The translations under genes and the position numbers were made by a program. DNA of 64,000 nt, from positions 42,145,679 to 42,209,678 of the forward strand of contig OZ025243.1 of assembly GCA_964019155.1 (NCBI GenBank), in the 5' to 3' direction. The first letter of the stretch is position 1. Each line of letters begins with the position of its first letter. Of the stretch, positions 41,074-53,632 are shown in pieces. Source of the stretch: Osedax fenrisi (taxonomy: Eukaryota; Annelida; Polychaeta; Sabellida; Siboglinidae). A model generated the notes under the pieces. It was not told where the DNA came from and did not search any database. It saw only the letters and a list, made by a program, of their open reading frames with translations.

Positions 41074-41119
41074 ATAGATTTATAGTTTACAAACTTATAG
41101 TTGTAAACTATAAATCTAT
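41074..41119. repeat. perfect 19-bp hairpin
   Basis: Arms ATAGATTTATAGTTTACAA and its exact reverse complement are separated by 8 bp. It lies inside the 2.1-kb hAT element. The same arm occurs once, unpaired, at 36762-36780. Confidence 0.8.
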
Positions 41120-41892
41120 AGTTTTACCTATGGTTTATAATAATTATTATTGATTACAAAAATATATATTTATATATTAAAAGAATAAGTTTTAAAATAT
41201 GTTTCCTTAGACAAATGTAATAGGATAAAAGTCTACTCTCAATGAAGATGTTATTTAACTCATTAATATGTTAATCGATATAGTACAGAACAAATAAACA
41301 AATTATCACATTTATTTAGAAAATATTTTAAAAGAATCTGGAAGAATAATATCTTATAGATTTATTAATTTAATATTAATTGTTTTTATAGAAACAACAA
41401 AATTAATCAAATTATTGATGGTACAACCAAGTATGTCAGTGTCCTAGGAGAGAAGCTTTTATATGTTAATAATATTGAAGATGTGGTCAAGGTAACAACA
41501 CAAATACAAATTTTGGATATCTGCAATGAACATCAGGATATATTAGATTATATTGACGACAATAATTTGATAAAATAATTTTGCCAAAGAATAATTTTAG
41601 AAGAAATTTTAAAAGTATAAAATAATATATATACACTATTTTGGGATTTATTCTTGTTATAATATACATATTTCTTTAAAATATTCCAGATATATTCATT
41701 ATAAGTTTCATCTTTTGTTAATTAACTCATTATAATTATAATTAGATTTTCTAACATTTAAAATAAATCATAATGTGCACTCTATTATATATTACAAGAT
41801 ATATTTTAACATAATTACATGCTAGTATTTAGTTAATAAATTATACTTATTTATTAAACCCCCCCTGTGAAAAACTAGTTCCGGCGGCCTTA

Positions 41893-42448
41893 GCTGTAAC
41901 CGACTGTTTTTATAAAATGTATGTAAGCTATAATGAGGATATTACCATAATTCTATTATGAGGCTGTTTTCATTGAATGTATGTAGGTTATTATAAGGAT
42001 ATTACTATAATGCTGTTATGAATTTATTATGATGCTATTTTTTACTTATGATGATATATGAGGCTATAATTTAAGAATATACTATTTTAAGGTTGTTTTG
42101 AGGCTGTTAATGTGTCTTGGGTAATGCCTGAATCAATGTATAGTACATGACATTATCTACCCAATCATTATTAGGATAATATTCAGTGATATTTTGTTAT
42201 ATTAAAGTAACACGTATATAATATTTATTATTTAAATAATTTATTGTGTTTTGATGTAGGTATGTTTATTGATATAGCCTATAGGCTATAGGCATTATAA
42301 TGTTTCTTAATTAATATGTGTTTACAAATAACTTAATCAACTTAAGTTTATTAAGTTATTTGTGAATACACGAATAAAAACAATAATTACTTGGAATCGA
42401 ACAAGAGGACATATCGCTTTATATATTATTTCATATTTAATCTTTTAA
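41893..42448. other. AT-rich DNA
   Basis: No gene. It contains two related stretches of about 60 bp (TTTTATAAAATGTATGTAAG and TTTCATTGAATGTATGTAGG, near 41908-41950 and 41967-42010). It also has a 14-bp inverted repeat, ACAAATAACTTAAT, at 42325-42361. Confidence 0.4.
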
Positions 42449-43224
42449 TAACATAGATAACGTTGGTATCCGTATTCGGTACCCATGTCAGAATACGGCA
42501 TATATTTAGAGTACTCTATATCTATGGAATACGGACACCCTTTGTTATGATACGGACACCCTATATACCACTAGATAAACTATATATTATTGATGAATCA
42601 ATCAGAAAAATTACAATTACATTATTTATAATTAATTTTATGAATAATGTATTCTAATTTATTTATTTTTATTAACTTTTAATTTTTATTATTAAATTAA
42701 TAATAAAATTTAAGTATCTAAATAATAACAAATTTAGATTTAGCTTTATTGGTGGTATTAATATTATAACACACGCAATTTGTATGAAAATAAGAATAGT
42801 TCATACGCTACGCGCTGATTGGTTATAGGGTGTCCGTATTATAGACTTATATGACCTCTAGATATATGCTTATAACTTAATGAATATTTGATAACAAATA
42901 TAGAAATTATATTTATAATTTTAGAATGCTTTCTTTTTTAATAATAAAGTGTTATATAATATAGGTATTGATACATTTGTATATTCTTGAGAAGGTTTTA
43001 AGTTGCATTTTTTTTTCATAAATTTAAAAACGTAATAAAAAAATCAGTTTATTGAATATATCAGCAATATTTTGAATAATTAAAAAATAAAAAAAAATTT
43101 TTTAGACTATTTTATAATTATGAATATTTTATTCATTAAACATTTTTTTGTAGGCTTTATGGTTTCTAAGATACCGAGAGTGTCCGTATTAGGGAACTGC
43201 ATGTATTCGGTTACTTTCCCCTAA
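42449..43224. mobile_element. GGGGAAAGTAACC-family TIR element, copy 3, opposite orientation
   Basis: The right end CGGTTACTTTCCCC followed by TA is the start of the family read on the minus strand. The body repeats TATGGTTTCTAAGATACCGAGAGTGTCC and GGTTATAGGGTGTCCGTATT words of copy 1 in inverted order. The far end is incomplete near 42449-42480, where CATAGATAACG and CCGTATTCGG are recognisable. Confidence 0.7.
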
Positions 43225-43501
43225 ATAATTATAAATTAATGTTGAATAAATATTTAGCTTATTAAATATTACCTATACAATTCATACTACAAAAATTGTA
43301 TGTTTATAGTTGATATATATACATTTGATATATTGTTTAATTTAATTGAAAATATAATTCACCTACAATATTGATATGAAAATTTACTAATTAATTCGTA
43401 TATATTTAATATTTATATTGGTATAAATAATATTAAATTAATAAGTATAATAATGTATCGACAATGACTTGTCATTGGTTTCGTGTTATTAATACTACTA
43501 T

Positions 43502-43502
43502 A

Positions 43503-43590
<88 letters not shown>
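43502..43590. repeat. (TA)n microsatellite
   Basis: An almost pure TA tract with one GC interruption near 43541. The Tyr-Ile minus-strand frame across it is an artefact. Confidence 0.95.
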
Positions 43591-43594
<4 letters not shown>

Positions 43595-43777
43595 GCATAC
43601 CTTGATCATGTAAAATATAAGCGACTCCGCCCCTGTTAATGCAGTAGTAGGTTAGTACCTAGTAGTTATGTAAGTAGAATATAACGATACGTGATACGTT
43701 GTATACGATATAGGTGATCGTTACTGAAGCCGAGGATACTATAGTCCTATAGGGCGCGCGTGTATATACCGTACCGA

Positions 43778-43933
43778 TTAGCAGCCGACAGTCACTAACT
43801 TCTTGACGATGTAGACCAACAAAGCTACGTTGTAGAGTAGCGATAGCGAGATGAGAACGATGAGCAGGGCGGTAGCGATGTCCGTGAACGTATCGGACAC
43901 GTTGACCTCGGTGCTCTTCTTGTCCACGATAAA
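43778..43933 (-). CDS. last exon of a cadherin-type protein: membrane anchor and short tail
   Basis: On the minus strand a CATAG acceptor is followed by 51 codons and a TAA at 43778-43780. The peptide opens with a polar stretch (STEVNVSDTFTDI), then about 25 strongly hydrophobic residues (LLIVLISLSLLYNVALLVY), then IVKKLVTVGC. This is a type I single-pass anchor with a very short cytosolic tail and no catenin-binding region. The exon starts in phase 0 and joins in frame to the cadherin-repeat exon 45829-45999, giving LVTVE then FIVDKKSTEV. Its composition is much less AT-rich than its surroundings. Linkage to the cadherin exons is inferred from strand, phase and fit. Confidence 0.6.
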   Translation of the reverse strand, partial: FIVDKKSTEVNVSDTFTDIATALLIVLISLSLLYNVALLVYIVKKLVTVGC

Positions 43934-43975
43934 CTATGCAATGATGGCCGCGGTAGCATTAGTATCGCTATCAGT

Positions 43976-44062
43976 AGTGGGTGTGTGGGTGTGTGGGTGT
44001 GTGGGTGTGTGTGTGGGTGTGTGTGGGTGTGTGGGTGTGGGTGTGTGTGTGTGCGGTCCTAT
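43976..44062. repeat. (GTGTGG)n minisatellite
   Basis: Imperfect GTGTGGGT repeats lie just outside the last cadherin exon, within its upstream intron. Gly/Cys-rich open frames through it are artefacts. Confidence 0.9.
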
Positions 44063-44142
44063 TATATACGCGTTACTATTAAGACTTATTTAATATATTA
44101 CTATATATAGTGTGAATTATAATTCAGTATATATATACTTAT

Positions 44143-44194
<52 letters not shown>

Positions 44195-44959
44195 GCTTGT
44201 GTGGCTCAGTTGGATAATACGTCAGACACACAAGCAGTAGGACACAGGTTCGAGCCTCGTCCGGACCATTAATTAATTTTATGAAATAGGTCTTAAAATA
44301 TTATTTAGAAGTAATCTTATATAATGGTGTATACATAAATTATCGACCAACTCTCGTTAAAACCCTGGATGCCTTAACACGATAGCGTCGACACTTCAAG
44401 ATCTTGAAGTGACATTATATCCAAATATATAGAGCCATTCCAGCAAACCACAACAACAGATTTAAATACTTATTAAAGAAGTTTATAAGGAAATTTTAAT
44501 CAGCTTTTCGAAGATTCTGATTTAAAATCTGATATAATTCAACCGATTTAAACATTTGTAAAACATCTTAATTTCATAATCTCCGATATCTTAAGATATA
44601 TTTAAATCTGAATTTAAATCTGTCAACATTTATTATTGCTTTAAAATGTATTTTGTTTTAATCTGCTATTATTGTTTTCTGGGAAAATATATCTTATATT
44701 TGAAGATTATTAAATCAGTATTTAATAGGTTTAATACCTACTTAATTATTAAGAGAAATATGTTTTAAAAACGTTTAAATCAGTTGAATTAAAGCAAATT
44801 TTACATCAGAATGTTCGTAAATATGATTAAAATTGCTTTATAAATTGCTTTAAGTACTAAGTTTAAGTATTTACTGTTATGGTTTTCTGGGATATTATGG
44901 TAGTGTACACTTCATCTAAGTTCCTGGATGGGATGAAAAGACTCCACCAAATAAAATAA
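44195..44959 (+). mobile_element. tRNA-derived SINE copy 2, split by an insertion
   Basis: The head is the clearest of the family: an A box TGGCTCAGTTGG at 44202-44213 and a B box GGTTCGAGCC at 44247-44256, spaced as in a tRNA gene. The body (GGTCTTAAAATATTATTTAG, TCTCGTTAAAACC, GGCATC in inverted reading) follows, and the tail CTAAGTTCCTGGATGGGATG lies near 44917. Between 44440 and 44890 a 451-bp element interrupts it. This copy sits in the last intron of the cadherin gene. Confidence 0.85.
44440..44890. mobile_element. MITE inserted in SINE copy 2 (CCAG ends)
   Basis: The left end CCAGCAAACCACAACA is matched in inverted orientation by the right end, which on the minus strand reads CCAGAAAACCATAACA. 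The interior is AT-rich with many TTTAAATC words. It interrupts the SINE between GAGCCAT and the ACTTCATCTAAG tail. The target duplication is unclear because the flanks differ (CATT and GATATTATGG). Confidence 0.6.
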
Positions 44960-45506
44960 CAATATATATATATATAGTATATAGTATATCACAATGCACT
45001 GATGGGTGGTTCGAACATCCTATCGGAGGTAAACAATTCATAAGTACTGTCATGTTAGGGTTAAGTAGTACATAGTTATCAATAGATTTGAGACCGGATT
45101 GAAGGTTAATATTGGATAATTGATGATAATTGACGTGCACTTGAATGACGTCTGCAGTCATGTTGTAGGAGAGAGGCACGATCTTTGCGGTACTCTAGAG
45201 AGGACTCTGCGTTTGGGTGAGAGTGATTTGTTTATTATATTGCTATGTGTTTTGTTAGTAATGTAGCTGGACAACCAGAGTAGTAGTATGTTCAAGTCTG
45301 ATTAGTTGTAGTCTATAGATAAGTATGAACATATGTACTCCTATAGGTTGAGAATCAGTAGTTCTGTTGGTAGTTCATTACCAATATATGTCATGAGGTC
45401 ATAGAATAGGGAGAGTATAGTCATATCTGTACTATCGATTGTTCTGAAGGAGATTTGCTTAGGTTCGAATAAGTTTTTGGCCGTAGAAAATAATACCACA
45501 GTATAC

Positions 45507-45509
<3 letters not shown>

Positions 45510-45560
<51 letters not shown>
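45510..45560. repeat. (TA)n tract, first of two
   Basis: Pure TA repeat in a cadherin intron. A similar tract lies at 45641-45677. Confidence 0.9.
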
Positions 45561-45561
<1 letters not shown>

Positions 45562-45635
45562 TGCAGCAGCATAGTAAACTATAATTATAGAATACTATTT
45601 ATTATTATGTGATCTTTATTGTAGTATCACACTAG

Positions 45636-45679
<44 letters not shown>

Positions 45680-45828
45680 GGTAGGACTGTTCATTTCATG
45701 GATGCACTAACCTCTACTATTACCATAGAGCTAGAGAGAATTTATCTATAGCTCTATGACTATTACCAAAGGGATTTATTAACTCGCATATCACTGCACT
45801 ACTAGGGCGGCGAATGCGCATGACTAAC

Positions 45829-45999
45829 CTCTACGGTGACCAGGCAATACCCGTACCTAGTAGGCGACATCGAGTCCTGTACCCTGATGGCAAAAGTGTA
45901 CGAGTTCATCTTCTTTTTCGCTTGATATCTAACCTTTAGCGCGCCGTCGTGATCAATCTGGAACACACTGTGAGGCCGAGTGTAGGGGTCATAGGTCAG
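45829..45999 (-). CDS. cadherin-repeat exon
   Basis: This minus-strand exon of 57 codons is bounded by donor GTTAGT (GTAGAG before it) and a possible CATTAG acceptor. It encodes most of a cadherin repeat: LTYDPY, SVFQIDHDGALKV (the F.ID..G.L strand), then NSYTFAIRVQDSMSP (the Y.F.I.V.D strand) and CLVTVE. Calcium-binding DXD/DXNDN motifs would lie in adjacent exons. The same frame is also open upstream for about 57 bases (to about 46059), reading ARSLRNPIAIH, which looks like the preceding cadherin strand. A TAG separates it from LTYDP, so either the TAG is the acceptor or the exon is broken. Its composition is far less AT-rich than the flanks. Confidence 0.7.
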
Positions 46000-46059
46000 C
46001 TAATGTATAGCGATGGGGTTCCGCAACGAACGGGCGGCCAATATTCGCGCAAAGAATTT

Positions 46060-47115
46060 ACATAATAGAACATGTTGATATTTATTGTTGGAACAAATGT
46101 TAGTTATCGGATAATAATAATCTTAATAATTTCTATATATTCAATAGATTTTTAAATAGAATAATATATATATATATTTTGATACCCAGTTTCATATTGG
46201 ATATAGTCAACGATGTTGTCCATGGGTGAATCTTTAATAGTATATAATCAGTTATTGAATTTGGTTAACTTAAGTTAGATTGTTGCATTAACTCGATTGT
46301 CAGATTAGCATTTTACGAAAGTTTGACTAATAGTTAGGGCCACTTTTCCTTATTATATAATATAATCGATACAGGAATAGATACCTTCAATAATAAATTA
46401 TATACATATATATATATACTGTTCTAAATAAAAGCGACAAAGCTTATTTTTAAATCAGTTAAAATAAAACAAGTGATGTTCACAATGTACGACGTACATG
46501 TTGAGATGGGAAAAATATCTAAAACAAAATCATGCCCCGTGGCATGATTTTGTTTTAGATAATTTTTTGTACCACCCCAGCTAACAGTAAGAGCAGCATA
46601 ATGGGGGGGGGGCCCCCTATTCTGAAATCATTCCGACGCCCCTACATGTATATACACAAGGCGGTCATGAGTGAGTGATAATAATAGATACATACACGCA
46701 CGTATAGTAATTATAACATTACAATATATAACATATACTTGTGAAAATATCAGGAAATATCGATACTATCACCAAAGCCCTATGGGCTTTGCTATCACTT
46801 TAAATACTAAGTTGACATACTTTTTCATAGTTAGAAATTATGAATCCTATGTATTCTACGCGCGTTATTATTAAGAAGTAAGAGTGTAACGAATTCCTAT
46901 TATTTCATTACATTGAGCTCCTGGTACCAAATTACCCACATCCCTTCAATATTATAGGTTATTTACGGATATGTAGGATATTTTATGTTGATATTTTTGA
47001 TTGTAAATATGTTGTGTCCTATATAGATATTTTGTATACTAACTCACTGTGATCCATAAGTTCGTAAATAAAAGTCTCGTTTGCATTATCTAAATCTGTA
47101 ACCTATTAATTTAAA

Positions 47116-47117
<2 letters not shown>
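46060..47117. other. intronic AT-rich DNA with a hairpin and a hAT-like end
   Basis: 46517-46560 is a perfect 20-bp hairpin. 46601-46640 has a G9C5 run followed by ATTCCGACGCCCCTA, which read on the minus strand (TAGGGGCGTCGGAAT) resembles the ends of the 2.1-kb hAT element. It is probably a solo end of a related transposon. A small hairpin AAAGCCC/GGGCTTT is at 46775-46791. Confidence 0.5.
46517..46560. repeat. perfect hairpin, 20-bp stem, 4-base loop
   Basis: The arm ATCTAAAACAAAATCATGCC is followed by four bases and its exact reverse complement. Such perfection suggests a recent origin by fold-back copying or function as RNA. It lies about 75 bp from a hAT-like terminal sequence. Confidence 0.9.
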
Positions 47118-47823
<706 letters not shown>

Positions 47824-48026
47824 GAATTGAATTGAATTGAATGAATATTTATTATGAATTTTTCAAGTTCGATTTAGTAATAATTAACAATATGTAGTGA
47901 TAAATTCACAAAACGACAACAAAACGTAGATAGTACACATATAAAAATAACAATAGTAAATTAGAAACGTATCACATGTGCCGGTGATAAAAACAATTAA
48001 TAATTAAAATTAATAATTTATAAAAT

Positions 48027-48073
<47 letters not shown>

Positions 48074-48327
48074 AAATAAATATTAAGTTATAATTTTTTT
48101 AATATGATTTTTAAAGGTATATAAACTATTTGATAATACAATATGTTCATCAAGACCATTCCAAATTTTAGCTATTCGATTATTTAGTAGATTTTTTGTT
48201 ACATTTAGTTTACATGTATTCATACTAATTTGCAGAGAATGGCCTCTGGTATTGTAGTTGGTCTTTTTGATATTAATAATAGATGATGTATTCATAGATA
48301 CCAATCCGTTAAATAGCTTATATACCA
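47824..48327 (-). mobile_element. LINE 3'-end fragment 1
   Basis: This fragment carries the last 81 codons (48083-48328, beginning MVYKLFNG) and the 3' UTR of the same LINE as 50142-53640, minus strand. The peptide is identical to that of fragment 3 (49675-49920) and differs by one residue from the full copy. The fragment stops abruptly at ATACCA, after which ACT(ATT)n begins, so it is a 5'-truncated insertion. Confidence 0.93.
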
Positions 48328-48329
48328 AC

Positions 48330-48549
<220 letters not shown>

Positions 48550-48823
48550 GAATTGAATTGAATTGAATGAATATTTATTATGAATTTTTCTAGTTCGATT
48601 TAGTAATAATTAACAATATGTAGTGATAAATTCACAAAACGACAACAAAACGTAGATAGTACACATATAAAAATAACAATAGTAAATTAAAAACGTATCA
48701 CATGTGCCGGTGATAAAAACAATTAATAATTAAAATTAATAATTTATAAAATTATATATATATATACTTATATATATATATATATGTATAAATAAATATT
48801 AAGTTATAATTTTTTTAATATGA

Positions 48824-48829
<6 letters not shown>
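48550..48829 (-). mobile_element. LINE 3'-end fragment 2 (UTR only)
   Basis: About 280 bp of LINE 3' UTR, cut off at ATATGATTTTT. Its variant word TTTTTCTAGTTCG matches the full-length LINE at 50142 rather than fragments 1 and 3 (TTTTTCAAGTTCG). Confidence 0.92.
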
Positions 48830-49413
<584 letters not shown>

Positions 49414-49616
49414 GAATTGAATTGAATTGAATGAATATTTATTATGAATTTTTCAAGTTCGATTTAGTAATAATTAACAATATGTAGTGATAAATTCACA
49501 AAACGACAACAAAACGTAGATAGTACACATATAAAAATAACAATAGTAAATTAGAAACGTATCACATGTGCCGGTGATAAAAACAATTAATAATTAAAAT
49601 TAATAATTTATAAAAT

Positions 49617-49665
<49 letters not shown>

Positions 49666-49919
49666 AAATAAATATTAAGTTATAATTTTTTTAATATGAT
49701 TTTTAAAGGTATATAAACTATTTGATAATACAATATGTTCATCAAGACCATTCCAAATTTTAGCTATTCGATTATTTAGTAGATTTTTTGTTACATTTAG
49801 TTTACATGTATTCATACTAATTTGCAGAGAATGGCCTCTGGTATTGTAGTTGGTCTTTTTGATATTAATAATAGATGATGTATTCATAGATACCAATCCG
49901 TTAAATAGCTTATATACCA
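49414..49919 (-). mobile_element. LINE 3'-end fragment 3
   Basis: Nearly identical to fragment 1, including the truncation point (ATACCA then ACT) and the CAAGTTCG variant. It is 1590 bp to the right of fragment 1, which indicates a tandem duplication. Confidence 0.93.
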
Positions 49920-49921
49920 AC

Positions 49922-50141
<220 letters not shown>

Positions 50142-50390
50142 GAATTGAATTGAATTGAATGAATATTTATTATGAATTTTTCTAGTTCGATTTAGTAATA
50201 ATTAACAATATGTAGTGATAAATTCACAAAACGACAACAAAACGTAGATAGTACACATATAAAAATAACAATAGTAAATTAGAAACGTATCACATGTGCC
50301 GGTGATAAAAACAATTAATAATTAAAATTAATAATTTATAAAATTATATATATATATACTTATATATATATATATATGTATAAATAAATA

Positions 50391-53164
50391 TTAAGTTATA
50401 ATTTTTTTAATATGATTTTTAAAGGTATATAAACTATTTGTTAATACAATATGTTCATCAAGACCATTCCAAATTTTAGCTATTCGATTATTTAGTAGAT
50501 TTTTTGTTACATTTAGTTTACATGTATTCATACTAATTTGCAGAGAATGGCCTCTGGTATTGTAGTTGGTCTTTTTGATATTAATAATAGATGATGTATT
50601 CATAGATACCAATCCGTTAAATAGCTTATATACCATAACAAGATCAAATCTAGTTCTTCTGATTTCTAGAGAATCTAGATTTAGGTATATTAATCTTTCA
50701 TTATAAGGTTTATAAGGTAAACCGCATCTCTCGATTAATCTTCTCGTAAAGAATTTTGGACCTTCTCTAGTTTTATCTTCAGTCCTTTGAATGTCCTGGC
50801 ATCTAATCCCGGATTCCAGACTGTCGACGCATATTCAAGGTGGGGTCTAGCATATGATATATATGCTTTTCTAATAGCTGGCATATTATTAGTAATGAAA
50901 CAGCGAAATATACGATTGATAACACAATATGCACTTGTACAGCACACACCAATATGTTCAGAGAAATGTAATGATGGATCAAATTTGATACCAAGATCAC
51001 GATACGATCTACAGTTTACTATTGAAACATTATTTATAGTATACAATGGTTTATTAGTATTACCTAATGTAAGAGCAGCTGATTTTTTTGCAGCGTTTTC
51101 TAATTGCCAAGAATTAGACCATTCATAAAATTTATCAATATTATGTTGTAATTTATATCTATGATCTATGTCATTGGATATAAAACTCAATTTAGTGTCA
51201 TCCGCGAAAAGATTAATGGATATATCTTTATCAATCACTTCGACTAAATCATTGATATATATTAGAAAGAGTAAAGGCCCTATTACAGATCCTTGTGGAA
51301 CACCAGATATTATTTTAACTGTATCAGACATTTGATTGTTAACTCTTACTCTTTGAGATCTACCAGATAGAAAACTACTTATCCAAGAATGTATGTTACC
51401 ACATATACCTAAATTAGTTAATTTGACAAGTAATTTACTATGAGAGACCTTATCAAAAGCTTTAGCATAGTCAAGATATATGATATCAATAAAACTGTCT
51501 TTATCAATTGCAGTAATCTATTTAGTATAACAATTTAATAGTTGCAGTTCAACAGATTTTTTATGACGGAATCCAAATTGAGAATCAGTAATTAATGAGT
51601 TACGTTCTAGATAAAAATTAATTTCCTCAACTAATATACGCTCGAATACTCTAGACATAATTGAGGTAATTGAAATCGGCCTATAGTTTTCTCTATTTGA
51701 AGGGTCACCTTTTTTGAATATCGGAACTATATAACTTACTTTCAACATGTCAGGACATACACCAGCTGATAAAGTTTTATTAAATAATATCGTAAGTGGA
51801 ATAGATAGTTCATATGAGAATTGTTTGAAAAATATTGAAGGGATATTATCTGGTGGCAATGTACATGATAGTGAGAGATTTATTAGATGCTTTCTTATGT
51901 TATGCCTATAGAATAAAAAGTTATTTATAGTTGAATTATGTTTAGGTGGAGATAAATGAGGAATATTATCATTATCATTAATAAATACAGAAGAAAATTG
52001 ATTATTGAGTATATTAGATTTAACTGTATCTGAAAAAATATATGTATTATCGTCTGATTTAATGGGACCTATAGTGGAAAAAGAGGAACATCTTGAATTA
52101 ATATAATTATAAAATCGTGATTTGTCATTAGATGATAACATTAATTTTTCTCTATCGATAGTTAATTTTTTAATGTTATAATCTAATAATTTTTTAATAT
52201 TTTTCCAATTTATAAAATTATTATGTGAATCTAATCTAGTTTTATAATATTTTAAACATTTTACTTTTAAACGTAGAATATATTTTGGATACGTTTTTTT
52301 ATTTTTGATATGTTTATAAGCTGGAACATTATCATTAATAATATTATATAAAGTATTATAAAAAATATTAAACATATTATTAATATCTGTTGAATTAGAT
52401 AATAATAAATTCCAATCAATAGAAGAAAGGGATTGATGTATACTATATAAATTAGACTTTCTAAAATTTAGCCCAACTTTTTGATTTATTTTTAAATTAG
52501 CTTGGAAAGGTAGAGAAAATGAAAATGATATATGGTCACTAATATATTTACCAAATCCAAAAGGGGGACATTCATTAATTTTCGAAATAATCATAGGATT
52601 ATTGGTTAGTAATAAATCCAGCAAATTATTATTACGAGTTGGAAAAGTAATTAATTGAATGAGTGAGTTTTGACATAGACTATTTTCAAATTCGCAATAT
52701 GTTGATGGGTAATTAGGAAATGTATTATCATTCCAATTATAAAGAGGTAAGTTGAAATCTCCTACAATAATAGTAGGTGAAATTGTATCACATAGTGCAA
52801 ATAAAAATTTACAAATCGATTTATGAGTGTTAAAATCAGTTGAAGGTGGACGATAAATACAAGATAATCTTATATTTTTAGTAGAATGTAGTACAAGAGT
52901 AATATGCTCAATATTATTAAAATTATTGAAATATAATTGAATTGGATTTAAATTAGATTTGCAGATTATCGCTACACCACCTGAATGAGATTTCCTATCA
53001 TTACGATATATTTTATAGTTAGTATTACCAAAAAGGAGTAAAGCATCAGTATCAACATTTGTTAGAAATGTTTCAACAAGACAAACAATATCATACATGT
53101 TAGAACTAAGAATTAACTCTAAATAAGGTAGTTTGTTTCTAACACTGCGACAATTTGAAAACAT
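50391..53164 (-). pseudogene. LINE endonuclease-reverse transcriptase, one stop and one frameshift
   Basis: The frame opens MFSNCRSVRNKLP, then gives the endonuclease motifs CLVETFL, GGVAII, YRPP and GDFNLP (about residues 20-140). The reverse transcriptase follows: IVPIFKKGD, NYRPISITS, an LDYAKAFDK palm strand after the TAG at 51518-51520, SGVPQGSVIGPLLF, and FADDTK at 51191-51208. A thumb region and an 81-codon C-terminus ending at 50391 complete it. At the TAG the second LINE (55.6 kb) has TGG in the context H-W-I-T-A, so TAG is a point mutation of Trp. Near 50757 one A is missing from an A-run, which shifts the frame after KLEKVQ. Otherwise it is intact. The product would nick target DNA and prime reverse transcription on it. 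Confidence 0.92.
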
Positions 53165-53191
53165 AACTTTTAAATTAGATGAATTTGATAG

Positions 53192-53632
53192 TCAGGTTGA
53201 ATTGTCATTAGAAGAAAAAGATTTTTGATATGTTATAAACGATGTGGACCACTTCTCATAATCAACTTCGGGAATTTTTGAATGCCAGTCAATCTTATTA
53301 TCAACTAATTTATGAAGCTCGTATTTATTTGTAAATTTGTTGAAAACCAATTTAATATTAGAGTCCAACATATTTGATTTTATAGCATGATATAGGATTT
53401 TTTTACGAATAATTTCAGAATTTGGAAGAGATGTTTTAGTAAAAATATTTTTAAAATCATGAATTGTATTTAATTTAATTTTAGAGTTATTGATAATATT
53501 ATTTTTCGAAATAGGTGAATCAAGCTTTAGAATAATAGATTTAAGACTGTAATTAAATTTATAATTTGGAATATCAAAAGTTGTGGAAATAATGTTATTA
53601 AAATAATTTAAATAGTTATTATCAAATGACAT
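53192..53632 (-). pseudogene. LINE N-terminal segment, same frame as the endonuclease, ended by TGA
   Basis: 146 codons start at the ATG at 53632 and are rich in Asn, Lys and Ile, with no zinc knuckle or RRM recognised. The segment ends D-N-S-T-TGA, and the same frame continues directly (LSNSSNLKV) into the endonuclease at 53164. The element may therefore have encoded one long protein of about 1080 residues, with TGA as a later mutation, or a separate ORF1-like product. The first half is mostly low in complexity. Confidence 0.6.

Larger units (their letters stand above)
39787..41892 (+). mobile_element. hAT transposon of the ZMYM1/DUF4371 group, with 8-bp target duplication
   Basis: The element runs from TATGGGCGCCGGAAC to GTTCCGGCGGCCTTA, imperfect terminal inverted repeats of about 15 bp. 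It is bordered on both sides by the identical 8-mer GCTGTAAC (39779-39786 and 41893-41900), the hallmark of hAT insertion. G-runs lie just inside each end. It encodes a broken transposase (40258-40990), which is interrupted by a TTA-flanked MITE at 40441-40655. At 2.1 kb it is shorter than an intact member of this group, which needs roughly 2 kb of coding sequence alone, so it is an internally decayed copy. Confidence 0.85.

Noticed and set aside
43851..44093. 80-codon + strand open frame
   Set aside because: It is the antisense shadow of the cadherin anchor exon running into a GTGTGG repeat.
44195..44272. A tRNA gene on the + strand
   Set aside because: A and B boxes are present, but the acceptor stem does not pair and the same unit recurs with a long conserved body, so it is a SINE head.
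50787..51128. 113-codon + strand open frame
   Set aside because: It is the antisense shadow of the LINE reverse transcriptase.
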